Below, one piece after another: positions 8,447 through 15,719 of a DNA stretch of 20,611 nucleotides. A program made the translations under genes and the position numbers. A model generated the notes under the pieces. The model made no database searches. It saw only the letters and a list, made by a program, of their open reading frames with translations, and was not told the DNA's origin. The DNA comes from Dunaliella salina (taxonomy: Eukaryota > Chlorophyta > Chlorophyceae > Chlamydomonadales > Dunaliellaceae). Every line of letters starts with the position of its first letter. The stretch's first letter is position 1. The stretch is taken from the NCBI GenBank assembly GCA_002284615.2, contig MU069726.1, positions 322,647 through 343,257 on the forward strand, read 5' to 3'.

Positions 8447-8881
8447 ATGCTGGAGGCAAGGAAAAAGGATGTGACCCTGAGAAACGTTTTACTTTTGGTA
8501 TTTGGCAAGCAGGGGCTTGATCCGAGCGTCCAAAACCTGGCGCCCTCACAAGAGATTGCCAGCATGTACGCAGCTGAGTGATTAGCAGCCATGAACCCCT
8601 GGGTTGAAAAGGAGAGTGACATGGGACAATCCACACCAGCCAGATTTCTCTCAAGTCTGACACTTGATCACCGGCAAAGTGGCTAGCTTGGTTTGAAAAG
8701 AAAAGAAGAGGCTATGCAAGCTCAAGTCCAACTGATGCATTGTGGGAAGGTTCCCTAACAGGTTCAACATGGTGAGCCTGGTGAAAGCCTTCAGCACCTA
8801 AGACAACACAAAGCTATTGTTTGGACTGTTTCATTTTATGACTGCAAATTGCCCTTGGATTTTCAGCCCGGTTCTTTCTAG
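8447..8881 (+). pseudogene. Possible decayed coding region, unknown family
   Basis: One reading frame holds only three internal stops over 145 codons (TGA 8579-8581, TAG 8684-8686, TAA 8756-8758) before TAG 8879-8881. The segments between have coding-like composition: VFGKQGLDPSVQNLAPSQE, then LAAMNPWVEKESDMGQSTPA, then LGLKRKEEAMQAQVQLMHCG, then QHLRQHKAIVWTVSFYDCKL. This is more open than random sequence of this composition would usually be, but not decisively so. No domain recognised, and no introns or partner exons identified. It may be an old gene relic or part of a transposon. Confidence 0.22.
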
Positions 8882-9199
8882 TATTGCAAACCTTCTTGCA
8901 ACACAACATTATGCTGAAGGCTTGATCAAAATCAGCCCTAAACTGTTTCAAAATCAGCCCAAATTAGCAGGTTGCGGGCTTGAAAACGCCATACATTGCG
9001 CCAGAATCAGTGTGGATGCAGGCAAGCAGGGCCGTGGCGGGGGATGTGGAAGTTGAAAATCAAGCCAAAGGGGATATTCTATAAGCTTCTGATTTGGAGG
9101 TGCAGACTGAAGCGTTGTCCTCCTCATCAACAGAGGTGCTACTCAGCAACCCCCTCTTTTGCAGCACTAGGCATCACATGCTGAGGTTACCACTCCTTC
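8882..9199. other. Intergenic, nothing recognised
   Basis: No supported gene. A short direct repeat, AAAATCAGCCC(T/A)AA, occurs twice near 8928 and 8950. Confidence 0.35.
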
Positions 9200-9735
9200 C
9201 GAGGGCACTCAGCCTGCAAAGCACCTCACCTCTTTGATGCTGAGCACAGAAAGGCAAAACATGGGCACAGAAGCATCTCACCTCTTTGACGCTGAGCACA
9301 GAAAGGTCAAATGTGGGCATGAAAGTATCTCACCTCTTGGATGCTGAGCACAGAAAGGCAAAACATGGNCACAGAAGCATCTCACCTCTTTGACGCTGGG
9401 CACAGAAAGGCCAAATGTGGGCATGAAAGTATCTCACCTCTTTGATGCTGAGCACAGAAAGTCAAACCATGGGCACAGAAGCATTTCACCTCTTTGATGC
9501 TGAGCACAGAAAGGCAAAACATGGGCATGAAAGTATCTCAACTCTTTGACGCTGAGCACAGAAAGGCAAAACATGGGCACAGAAGCATCTCACCCCTTTG
9601 ACGCTGAGAACAGAAAGGCCAACTGTGGGCATGAAAGTATCTCACCTCTTTGATGCTGAGCACAGAAAGGCAACACATGGGCACAGAAGCGTCTCACCTC
9701 TTTGACGCTGAGCACAGAAAGGCAAAACGTGGGCA
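9200..9735. repeat. 52-bp tandem array with alternating 104-bp dimer
   Basis: The phrase TCTCACCTCTTTGAYGCTGAG occurs ten times. The TCTCA/CCTCA anchor falls at 9224, 9276, 9328, 9380, 9432, 9484, 9536, 9588, 9640 and 9692, a period of exactly 52 bp without a single indel. Neighbouring units alternate between a form with ACATGGGCACAGAAGCA and one with TGTGGGCATGAAAGTA, so the true repeat is a 104-bp dimer. The unit length is not a multiple of three and minus-strand frames break inside, so it is not protein-coding. One ambiguous base lies at 9369. Confidence 0.95.
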
Positions 9736-10197
9736 GGGGTGGTTGGTCAGCAGCAGGAGGGGGCTGCTGCGGCATTTCCTCCTGCAAAGTGCAAACAGGG
9801 TGCATGAGCCTATCTGAAGGGCACAGTGCAAGTTGGGTCACAGTGCAAGTTGGGTCCTGAGTGTGTAGTAGATAGTATGTGGTAGATATAGTATGTGGTA
9901 GATGGTACTTCATGAGGGGGGCAAGCATCCCATCCTTTCTGCATGGTGCAGCCCAGGTGCGTGAGTTTATCTTAATGGCCGCAAGCAACTTGGGACCAGA
10001 GCGTGATGCTTTGTGAGGGGGGCAAGCATTCCAGCGAGCTGACAGGTACCCCGGAAGAGGACCCAGGAAAGCGGAGGTGTGCTCAAATAGCACTGCATCT
10101 TACCCCCCCCCCCCAATTCCACTACCTCTCTCTTCTCAGCAGACAAATGCCTCTATCTTGCATTTTGATGCACTGCTCCTTTTCACGCTACATAATG
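9736..10197. other. Intergenic with small direct repeats
   Basis: CACAGTGCAAGTTGGGT is tandemly duplicated at 9822 and 9839 (17-bp period). AGTATGTGGTAGAT is duplicated around 9874-9904. GAGGGGGGCAAGCAT-CC occurs at about 9914 and 10015. A poly-C tract lies at about 10105-10114. Frames here run into the assembly gap and are not credible genes. Confidence 0.6.
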
Positions 10198-10581
10198 NNN
10201 NNNNNNNNNNNNNNNNNNNNNNNNNNNNNNNNNNNNNNNNNNNNNNNNNNNNNNNNNNNNNNNNNNNNNNNNNNNNNNNNNNNNNNNNNNNNNNNNNNNN
10301 NNNNNNNNNNNNNNNNNNNNNNNNNNNNNNNNNNNNNNNNNNNNNNNNNNNNNNNNNNNNNNNNNNNNNNNNNNNNNNNNNNNNNNNNNNNNNNNNNNNN
10401 NNNNNNNNNNNNNNNNNNNNNNNNNNNNNNNNNNNNNNNNNNNNNNNNNNNNNNNNNNNNNNNNNNNNNNNNNNNNNNNNNNNNNNNNNNNNNNNNNNNN
10501 NNNNNNNNNNNNNNNNNNNNNNNNNNNNNNNNNNNNNNNNNNNNNNNNNNNNNNNNNNNNNNNNNNNNNNNNNNNNNNNNN
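10198..10581. other. Assembly gap (384 N)
   Basis: An uninterrupted run of N. The length is whatever the assembler assigned, and any frame crossing it is meaningless. Confidence 1.
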
Positions 10582-10859
10582 TGATTAAACCTATCTTGGT
10601 TCTGAAGCAAACCAAGGCATAGATAGGCCAAGGAAAACCTTCATGAAAGCAAAGATTTCTTCACCACGCGCGGCGGACAAGGCCCATAGCTCCAAGTTTG
10701 TGCAGGCAAGATTGTACCCCAGACGCCGTGCGTGCTGGAAACTTGCTCTGTCACTGAACACAGGTCACGGAACTCCCACACAAACACACATTCAAAACAA
10801 GAAAAGATGCCATGTATGCCGAACACTTGTTCTGTTATGGGGACCCCAAACACTGAGTA
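10582..10859. other. Intergenic, nothing recognised
   Basis: Overlapping short frames on both strands (10643-10948 and 10732-10974 plus, 10641-10865 minus) without recognisable content. Confidence 0.35.
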
Positions 10860-10861
10860 TT

Positions 10862-10980
10862 CCACACACGCAAAGTCACATATTCATAGTAACAGGGTTA
10901 CAGGGTTACAGGGAAGAAAGGCCTTCAGTCAAAATGAGCGACTGCTAGCCACACGCAAAGTCACATATTCATAGTAACAA
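10862..10980. repeat. Duplicated 30-bp phrase around a dispersed repeat (copy 3)
   Basis: CACACGCAAAGTCACATATT followed by CATAGTAACA occurs at about 10863-10892 and again at about 10950-10979. Between them is the third relative of the repeat seen at 4141-4205 (GGTTACAGGG, AGGCCTTCAGTCAAAATGAG, GACTGCTAGCC). The arrangement looks like an insertion that duplicated a flank of about 30 bp, or a local tandem duplication. Confidence 0.65.
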
Positions 10981-11263
10981 GACATGGAACAAAGTGGGGG
11001 GAAAAGGCCATAGCTCTGGTACAAAGAGTCACAAACATTTGCGCACCTCATTCCAGTCCATCAAATGCACACGAAAAGGGTTCATAAGGCAAAATTGGCT
11101 CATATGCCCAAAGAAAGAAAAGTTTCAAACATCTTCTTTAGAATTGATAAAAGACAACAAAAATTTGATGTCTATTTTAGAAAAAAATGTGTGCTCATGC
11201 GGGATGATCATGAACGCACACACATGCACCTCATTCCAGTCAATCAAATGCACACGAAAAGGA

Positions 11264-11271
11264 TTCATAAG
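11264..11271. repeat. Target-site duplication, left (TTCATAAG)
   Basis: Identical to 12121-12128. The sequence is native to the host repeat, as shown by the uninterrupted copy at 11081-11088. Confidence 0.93.
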
Positions 11272-12120
11272 TAAGGTGCGGTGCTCCACTGTAATATTAC
11301 TATTACAGTAATATTACACAACCCCTCGGTGTAATATTACATTTTCGGGTAGGCAAAATTTCGGCTCGCGGCTTTCCCGGGCCACAGAATTTAATCATGA
11401 CGAGAAAGAACTTTGGAGTTGAGAAAGAAAACGATGGGGTGGTACGTCAGAAATTTCGGTCAGAGAAGTACACGCCCCAAGGACTCAAGAAGCTGCTGGA
11501 CAGGCCTGGCCAGCTAAAGGAGGTGAAGAAGCGGTATGACATTATCATAGCCACGGAGGAGGAGCTGCAGCCATGTGTGCTCAGGGTGCAAGGGCTGCAG
11601 GGCACTTCTCAGCGCTGTGAATTCCCCGCAGACAACCAAACAGCACAACAGCTCCTGCAGCACCCCTTTGAGGAGAATCCTGAGGTCATGGAGGAGCTTG
11701 ATGATGAGGAGGATGAGCCCTGCGTATATCGTTTGAGCTCCTGAACCCATTCTTGGTGGATTGAGCATGTTTGCTTTGCATGGATTGGATTGCTCAGCTG
11801 ATGGCTTCTTGCCAACCAGGATTAGATTTTTATTTTCCCTTTTAGGCTGATTGAGAAGACTCTTGTACTTAGTGCAAGGCTGAATTTCATTTGCTTCACT
11901 GTGTGTTGATGCCAACAAACCTCACTTTCTTCTCTATCCCTTTTTCTGTTTTGATTGACCTTGCAGGAACACGACCAGCCAATTCCTGAGGTTGAAAAAC
12001 CTAAACACCCATGTAACCAGGGGAAAATTCATGAATTTGGGCGTATTACTGTAATGTAATATTACTGTAATATTACTGTAATAGGGTTTTCAAAAAAGTA
12101 ATATTGTATACCGCACCTTA
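11272..12120. mobile_element. 849-bp inverted-repeat DNA transposon carrying a spliced reading frame
   Basis: Terminal inverted repeats of 11 bp, TAAGGTGCGGT at 11272-11282 and ACCGCACCTTA at 12110-12120, are perfect. Beyond them both ends carry AT-rich palindromic decamers GTAATATTAC (11291, 11308, 11331 on the left; 12056 and 12067 on the right). The element is flanked by a perfect 8-bp duplication, TTCATAAG (11264-11271 and 12121-12128). The paralogous repeat copy has a single TTCATAAG at 11081-11088, a genuine empty site. An 8-bp duplication fits hAT, P, Merlin or KDZ-like families, among others, and the termini do not let me choose. There is no transposase, so the element is non-autonomous. 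The interior is GC-richer than the ends and holds an intron-containing frame. Confidence 0.92.
11397..12059 (+). CDS. Transposon-borne two-exon gene, possibly a captured SSU72-like fragment
   Basis: Exon 1 runs from ATG 11397 to 11723 (109 codons). A phase-0 intron begins GTATAT at 11724 and ends TTGCAG at 11966 after a long pyrimidine tract. Exon 2 (11967-12059, 30 codons) continues in frame from EHDQPIPEVEK to TAA. Unspliced, exon 1 would end at TGA 11742-11744 (115 codons). The product is charged, with an acidic stretch (MEELDDEEDEPC) at the end of exon 1. Around residues 5-55 it recalls SSU72 phosphatases: FG, 17 residues, YTPQGLKKLLDR, then RYDIIIATEE, where SSU72 proteins have FG/LG, 17 residues, Y-T-x-x-G-I-L-x-M-L-D/E-R and FD-hydrophobic-T-x-EE. 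The catalytic Cys loop of that family is absent, so it could not be an active phosphatase. The match is from memory and by eye; an unrelated transposon protein is the alternative. Confidence 0.4.
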
Positions 12121-12128
12121 TTCATAAG
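12121..12128. repeat. Target-site duplication, right (TTCATAAG)
   Basis: Identical to 11264-11271; it abuts the right inverted repeat directly. Confidence 0.93.
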
Positions 12129-12494
12129 GCTAGGGTGTGCTCATGCGGGATGATCATGAACGCACACACATGCACCTCACTTACTTTGGCATGTGTACGC
12201 ACCTTCCCCGTTTTTGGTGCCCCAAGTTACATATTCATAGTAACAAGACATGGAACAAAGTGGGGGGAAAAGGCCAGAGCTCTGGTACAAAGAGTCACAA
12301 ACATTTGCGCACCTCATTCCAGTCCATCAAATGCACACGAAAAGGATTCAGAAGGCTATAGGGTGTGCTCACGCGGGATGATCATGAACGCGCACACATG
12401 CACCTCACATACTTTGGCATGTGTACGCACCTTCCCCGTTTTTGGTGCCCCTGGTGCTGGCCACAGGTATTGCGCTCGTGCCTTGTCAGACATG

Positions 12495-13048
12495 CCTCGC
12501 CACACAGCTGCCCTTGCATCCTGAGTCAAGAAGGAAGGAGAGCCACCTGGATGTAAACACCCCAGCTGTATTCTGTTTGTTCACAAGGAGTCCAGTCACG
12601 ATGGATAGCATGCTCTCGCGTCCTGGGGCAAGAAGGAAGGAAAGCCACCTGGATACTAATACCCCAGCTATGTTCGAACTTTTCACAAGGAGCTCTGTCG
12701 TAACGGAGAGGCTGCCCTTGCATCCTGACGCAAGAAAAAAAGAGCGTGCGCCATCTGGATGTAAGTATCCCGGCGTTGTTCTAGCTGTTCACAACAAATT
12801 CGTTCCAACGGATAGCCCCTGCCCGCGCATCCCAAGTCAAGAAGGAAGAATAGCCATCTGGATACAAACACCCCAGCTTTGTTCTCAACGTTCACGAGCA
12901 GTTGTGTTCTAATGGATACCCTGCCCGTGCATCCTGAGTCAGGAGGGGGAGAGCCATCTGGATGAAAATACCCCAGCTTTGTCTTAGTGAAACACAGCTT
13001 ACTGTTCACAAGGAGTATCGTCCTGATGTATAGCCTTCCCTTGTATCC
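12495..13048. repeat. 102-bp minisatellite, left part
   Basis: Units contain CTGCCCTTGCATCCTGAGTC, AAGAAGGAAGGAGAGCCA(T/C)CTGGAT, a CACCCCAGCTTTGTTC-like stretch and TTCACAAGGAG. The GCC of GCCATCTGGAT falls at 12542, 12644, 12750, 12853 and 12953 (spacing 100-106 bp). A sixth unit breaks off at GTATCC 13043-13048, where the retrotransposon begins. Copies differ by many substitutions. Frames across the array on both strands are by-products. Confidence 0.9.
13043..13048. repeat. Target-site duplication, left (GTATCC)
   Basis: Matches 14592-14597. In the uninterrupted array the sequence reads TTGCATCCTGAGTC, so GTATCC is the host repeat with a G-C to G-T variant shared by both flanks, as expected for a duplication made at insertion. 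Confidence 0.65.
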
Positions 13049-13053
13049 CTTGA

Positions 13054-13841
13054 TCAGACAGCCTCACCTCCTCTCAATCAAATACGTAAACAGCTTCTCT
13101 ATTCTAAAAAACATCTGAGGCATATCCAAGGAGACGTCCTCAAAATGATTTCAACGCTCATTAGAGACTTCCATACCAAAATTCGAATTTACAAAGTCCC
13201 ATGCTGGCATCGCTGGAAATGAATGTGCGGATGCCATTGCAAAGCATCAGGCAAAGCAAGCCCAGAACTGTGTGGCAGACACTGAGATCCCTGGTGCAGG
13301 TCCTGGTGGAAATCCATTTACAAATATTTTCTGGTTAGCCAAGGAAAAAAGAGTGCATGCTGCAGGCACATCTCCGGGTCTACCACCCACCCACAAGCTC
13401 ACGTATCTCCCCACTCTTCAAGATGCTCTCAAATCCCACATGCATTCTAAACACAAGCTCGGATATGCCAATGCCAGAACAGGTTACTACTCTTATTATC
13501 AAAACTTATTACCGCAAAAAGATTAAAAAATCAGCAATGCCTTCAGAAATATGCCCAACATTTCTGTACCCATGAAGCGTACCATCCTGCAGTACCGCAC
13601 AGGCGCCCTCTACAACCAAAAACATGCAGAACATTTTAAAAGGTCAACTGATCCATCTTGCCCCCTCCCAGGCTGTCATCATTTGAACAGCGCATTACAC
13701 ATGCTCTCAGGCTGCCAAAACCATATCATCCCCAACATGAAAACTGAACGCCATAACATTGCAGGCAGAATGATTGCAAAAGCCCTCAGCAAATGCAGTG
13801 TAGGGGCAGGCCTAGTATACACAGACAGGAAGCGATTTTAA
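13054..13841 (+). pseudogene. Retrotransposon polyprotein remnant: RNase H, spacer, CCHC zinc finger
   Basis: Three frames are needed: SDSLTS from 13054, the IRKQLL...IRIYKV part from about 13067 in the next frame, then from 13200 a frame open to 13841 except for TAA at 13524-13526. The RNase H domain cleaves the RNA of the RNA-DNA hybrid during reverse transcription. The catalytic Asp residues in SDSL and GNECAD are still present. After RNase H comes a spacer rich in His and Tyr (GYANARTGYYSYYQNLLPQ), then MKRTILQYRTGALYNQKHA, then the CCHC finger and ERHN motif, usually ascribed to DNA or RNA binding next to the nuclease. Reverse transcriptase and any N-terminal domains were lost by 5' truncation. 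Confidence 0.8.
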
Positions 13842-13947
13842 GCTTGCTCAACACAACCTCCAACTCCCTACACATGCCTCAAACAGAACTTTACCTGCTT
13901 ACTTCTTCCCTTGTAACCTTCCAGAGAGGGAAAGGCTCAACAATAGT

Positions 13948-14455
13948 CGACCAGATGCTGTTTTGATCACCCCTTCTAATGCCAAACATACTTCAAACGG
14001 TGTTTCTCTACCCATTCCCATCACGCTTTGCGCAGCTCCTCACGGAGAACCACCAGAACTAGCCGCATGAGGCAACCCCATACACTTTATGCAAATGAAC
14101 GTCATGTGCACCTGATAGAAATCAAGTTCTGTGAAGACACAAGGCCAGAGCATCAGTTGAACGCGGTAAAGCAGCAGCACACAGACCTTTGTAACCTTAT
14201 TAGTGCTGAAGCTGTTGCAATTCATTCTATTCTCCTGGGTGTCGGTGGAACTATTTACACGGAGCATACCCTGAAGCAATCCAAACAACTAAGATTGGAT
14301 CACCAGCGTGCCACGAAGCTCAACAATTTCATGCCCATTCTGTTCAATATGCCCACAAATTAATCTCCACACGCCGCGCTATTGAAAACAAGAATACTCC
14401 TCACAGCCAGGTTCTAGAGCCAGGTGCTTCTAGTAACCCTCCAGATCCCCATTAG
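13948..14455 (+). pseudogene. Retrotransposon restriction-like endonuclease remnant (C-terminus)
   Basis: RPDAVLITPS lies in one frame (from 13948). After a frameshift the main block from 14028 carries VHLIEIKFCEDTRPEHQLNA, then ILLGVGGTIYTEHTLKQ, and another shift near 14318 gives AQQFHAHSVQYAHKLISTRR...SSNPPDPH and TAG. The PD and E-x-K motifs are the PD-(D/E)XK-type active site that nicks target DNA to prime reverse transcription. Related, more damaged copies of the last part occur at 3545-3950 (minus) and about 5530-5588 (plus), which shows that this C-terminus is a conserved part of a family. Confidence 0.78.
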
Positions 14456-14591
14456 CTTTCTCTTTTTCATACCTTGTGATGGAGGGGGCTCACAGCTCTT
14501 TTTTGAGCCATATGTATCCTTTTCCTTAATTGATGTAGGGAGAGTTTCTCTGCCTATGTAATTTTTCTTCTTTTCTTTTCTTTTCTCTTCA
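14456..14591 (+). other. Retrotransposon 3' untranslated region and pyrimidine tail
   Basis: Contains TTTTCCTTAATTGATGTAGG, GAGAGTTTCTCTGCCTATGTAA and ends TTTTTCTTCTTTTCTTTTCT before the flanking repeat. The same tail is found on the minus strand at 3545-3610 and 6068-6110. All copies end in (TTTTC)-like sequence instead of poly(A), which is expected for elements that recognise their own 3' end by sequence or structure. Confidence 0.8.
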
Positions 14592-14826
14592 GTATCCTGA
14601 GTCAAGAAGGCAGGAGAGCCATCTGGATGTGAACACGCAGCTTTGTTTCAAGTGTTCACAAGGAGATTCTTCCTGATGACTAACCTGCCCTTGCATTCTG
14701 AGTCAAGAAGGCAGGAGAGCCACCTGGATGTTCATTGGTACCCCAGCTTAGTTCCAACTGTTGTCTACGAGTTTTGTCCCAATGGACAGCCTGCCTTTGC
14801 ATCCTGAGGCAAGATGGAGGGAGATC
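14592..14826. repeat. 102-bp minisatellite, right part
   Basis: Begins GTATCCTGAGTCAAGAAGG at the retrotransposon end and continues with two clear units (GCC of GCCATCTGGAT at 14618 and of GCCACCTGGAT at 14719, spacing 101 bp) and a degenerate third that ends near 14826. It continues the array broken at 13048. Confidence 0.88.
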
Positions 14827-15600
14827 CAATTGAGCGCTGAAGCCCACAAGATCACACAAGCTCATCTAGCAGAAAGCAACAATGGTATAATAATTCACCA
14901 TGGGGTTTGCAAACGTGACGCACCATCTATTGGAAATACAAGGCTGCTCTGACAAGCATATTTTACAGTCTTAGACTACCTGAACAGGTCGCTGCAACAA
15001 ATGTCTGGCCAAACCGCACCTGCAACGCCCATAGCATGCATTCATACAAGCCTACCTGCAGTGCTTGGTTCTCATGGTCAGGTCCCACCATTGTTAGCAA
15101 ACCGGATAGTCGGTACTGTTCCCTGCAGCAAGGATAGAAAAGAAAAGCCATTCCAGCCTGAAGGCTGCATTAAGGTTGCTCCACACAGCATACAAGGCCG
15201 TCCAACTGTTAGGTGCTACAAACTAAACCTCAAAGAAGCAACCAGGCATGTCGAGCGTCCAAAACAATATAGGGCATTTGTGCTGCAAATTTGTAGCACA
15301 AACAGAGGCACTAAATGCTCTGGAAGAGGACAGGGGTATCTAGGTGCGGTCCTGAACAGAGGGCCTTCAGGCAGAAGCATGAAAAACTCACGTTTAGGGC
15401 ACTGGGCAAGAAGCATGGTCATCTAGCGCTTTATTCACTTTGGTATTGGATTCAAGCTGATCCAAACTTTGTACAGGTGAAAAAGGCTGTTGCAGTCAAG
15501 CAGGGAACGTCAATCTCTGCATTCCCAGTACATAGAAAAATATGCCTTGCTTTCAACTTCCTTTTTTACGCTCTAGCAGTCATGTTCACTGACAGCTTTC
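14827..15600 (+). pseudogene. Possible decayed coding sequence, unknown
   Basis: A 141-codon frame (15001-15426) and an overlapping 101-codon frame (15315-15620) are open. The second has some coding character (QKHEKLTFRALGKKHG, then WYWIQADPNFVQVKKAVAVK), while the first is Pro/Arg/Ser-rich. No domain recognised. A frameshift between the two inside a relic is one reading; chance is another. The stretch follows directly on the minisatellite. Confidence 0.2.
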
Positions 15601-15719
15601 TTGTTTTACAAGCCCGCTAACCCTTGCATTTGCCTTCACAAGGAGCAGAACCACTGCTTCACAATTTTTGCACCTCTTATGAACGTCACACAGCATCAAA
15701 GGCATCGTCATGCTGAAAC

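Larger units (their letters stand above)
10960..12455. repeat. 228-bp tandem repeat interrupted by a transposon
   Basis: Two kinds of block alternate. Block A begins GTGTGCTCATGCGGGATGAT and starts at 11189, 12135 and 12363, the last two exactly 228 bp apart. Block B begins ACATATTCATAGTAACAAGA and lies at 10963-11088 and 12230-12355. Copies are nearly identical. The A block at 11189 is shorter: it jumps from the first to the second GCACCTCA, losing what is a 137-bp interval in the full unit. The B block at 10963 is followed by about 95 bp of A-rich sequence absent from the other copy. The transposon at 11272-12120 sits at the end of the shortened copy. Confidence 0.9.
13049..14591 (+). mobile_element. 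5'-truncated non-LTR retrotransposon with RNase H and restriction-like endonuclease domains
   Basis: The insertion runs from inside the RNase H domain to a pyrimidine-rich 3' tail. In order: SDSLTS (13054), an RNase H catalytic-Asp motif; IRKQLLY...HLRHIQGDV; HAGIAGNECADAIAKHQ (from 13200), the second RNase H motif; a zinc finger CPLPGCHHLNSALHMLSGC (about 13659-13715, C-x4-C-x7-H-x4-C); ERHN (about 13746); RPDAVLITPS (13948); and VHLIEIKFCEDTRP (about 14109). CCHC, R-H-N, P-D and E-x-K in this order are the hallmarks of the restriction-like endonuclease of R2/CRE-type elements. RNase H plus this nuclease recalls Dualen/RandI elements of Chlamydomonas. Frameshifts in RNase H, before EIK and near 14320, and TAA at 13524, make it dead. 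The original stop is TAG 14453-14455 after SSNPPDPH. It carries a 6-bp duplication GTATCC and splits a minisatellite. Confidence 0.88.

Noticed and set aside
9590..10093. 167-codon minus-strand frame across the end of the 52-bp array
   Set aside because: The unit is 52 bp, so any reading frame shifts each unit. The frame is open by chance, its composition reflects the repeat, and its N-terminal part lies in unrelated low-complexity DNA.
10003..10631. Four frames of 147-193 codons crossing the gap
   Set aside because: They consist mostly of N-derived unknown residues and have no biological meaning.
11291..11340. Possible geminivirus-like integration because of TAATATTAC
   Set aside because: The motif is part of palindromic decamers at both ends of a TIR transposon with an 8-bp duplication. 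No Rep-like protein or stem-loop of viral type was seen.
12421..12912. 163-codon plus-strand frame and antisense frames in the 102-bp array
   Set aside because: The 102-bp period is a multiple of three, so frames stay open by repetition alone. Unit lengths vary from 100 to 106 bp, which breaks them, and the sequences show no protein-level conservation beyond the DNA repeat.
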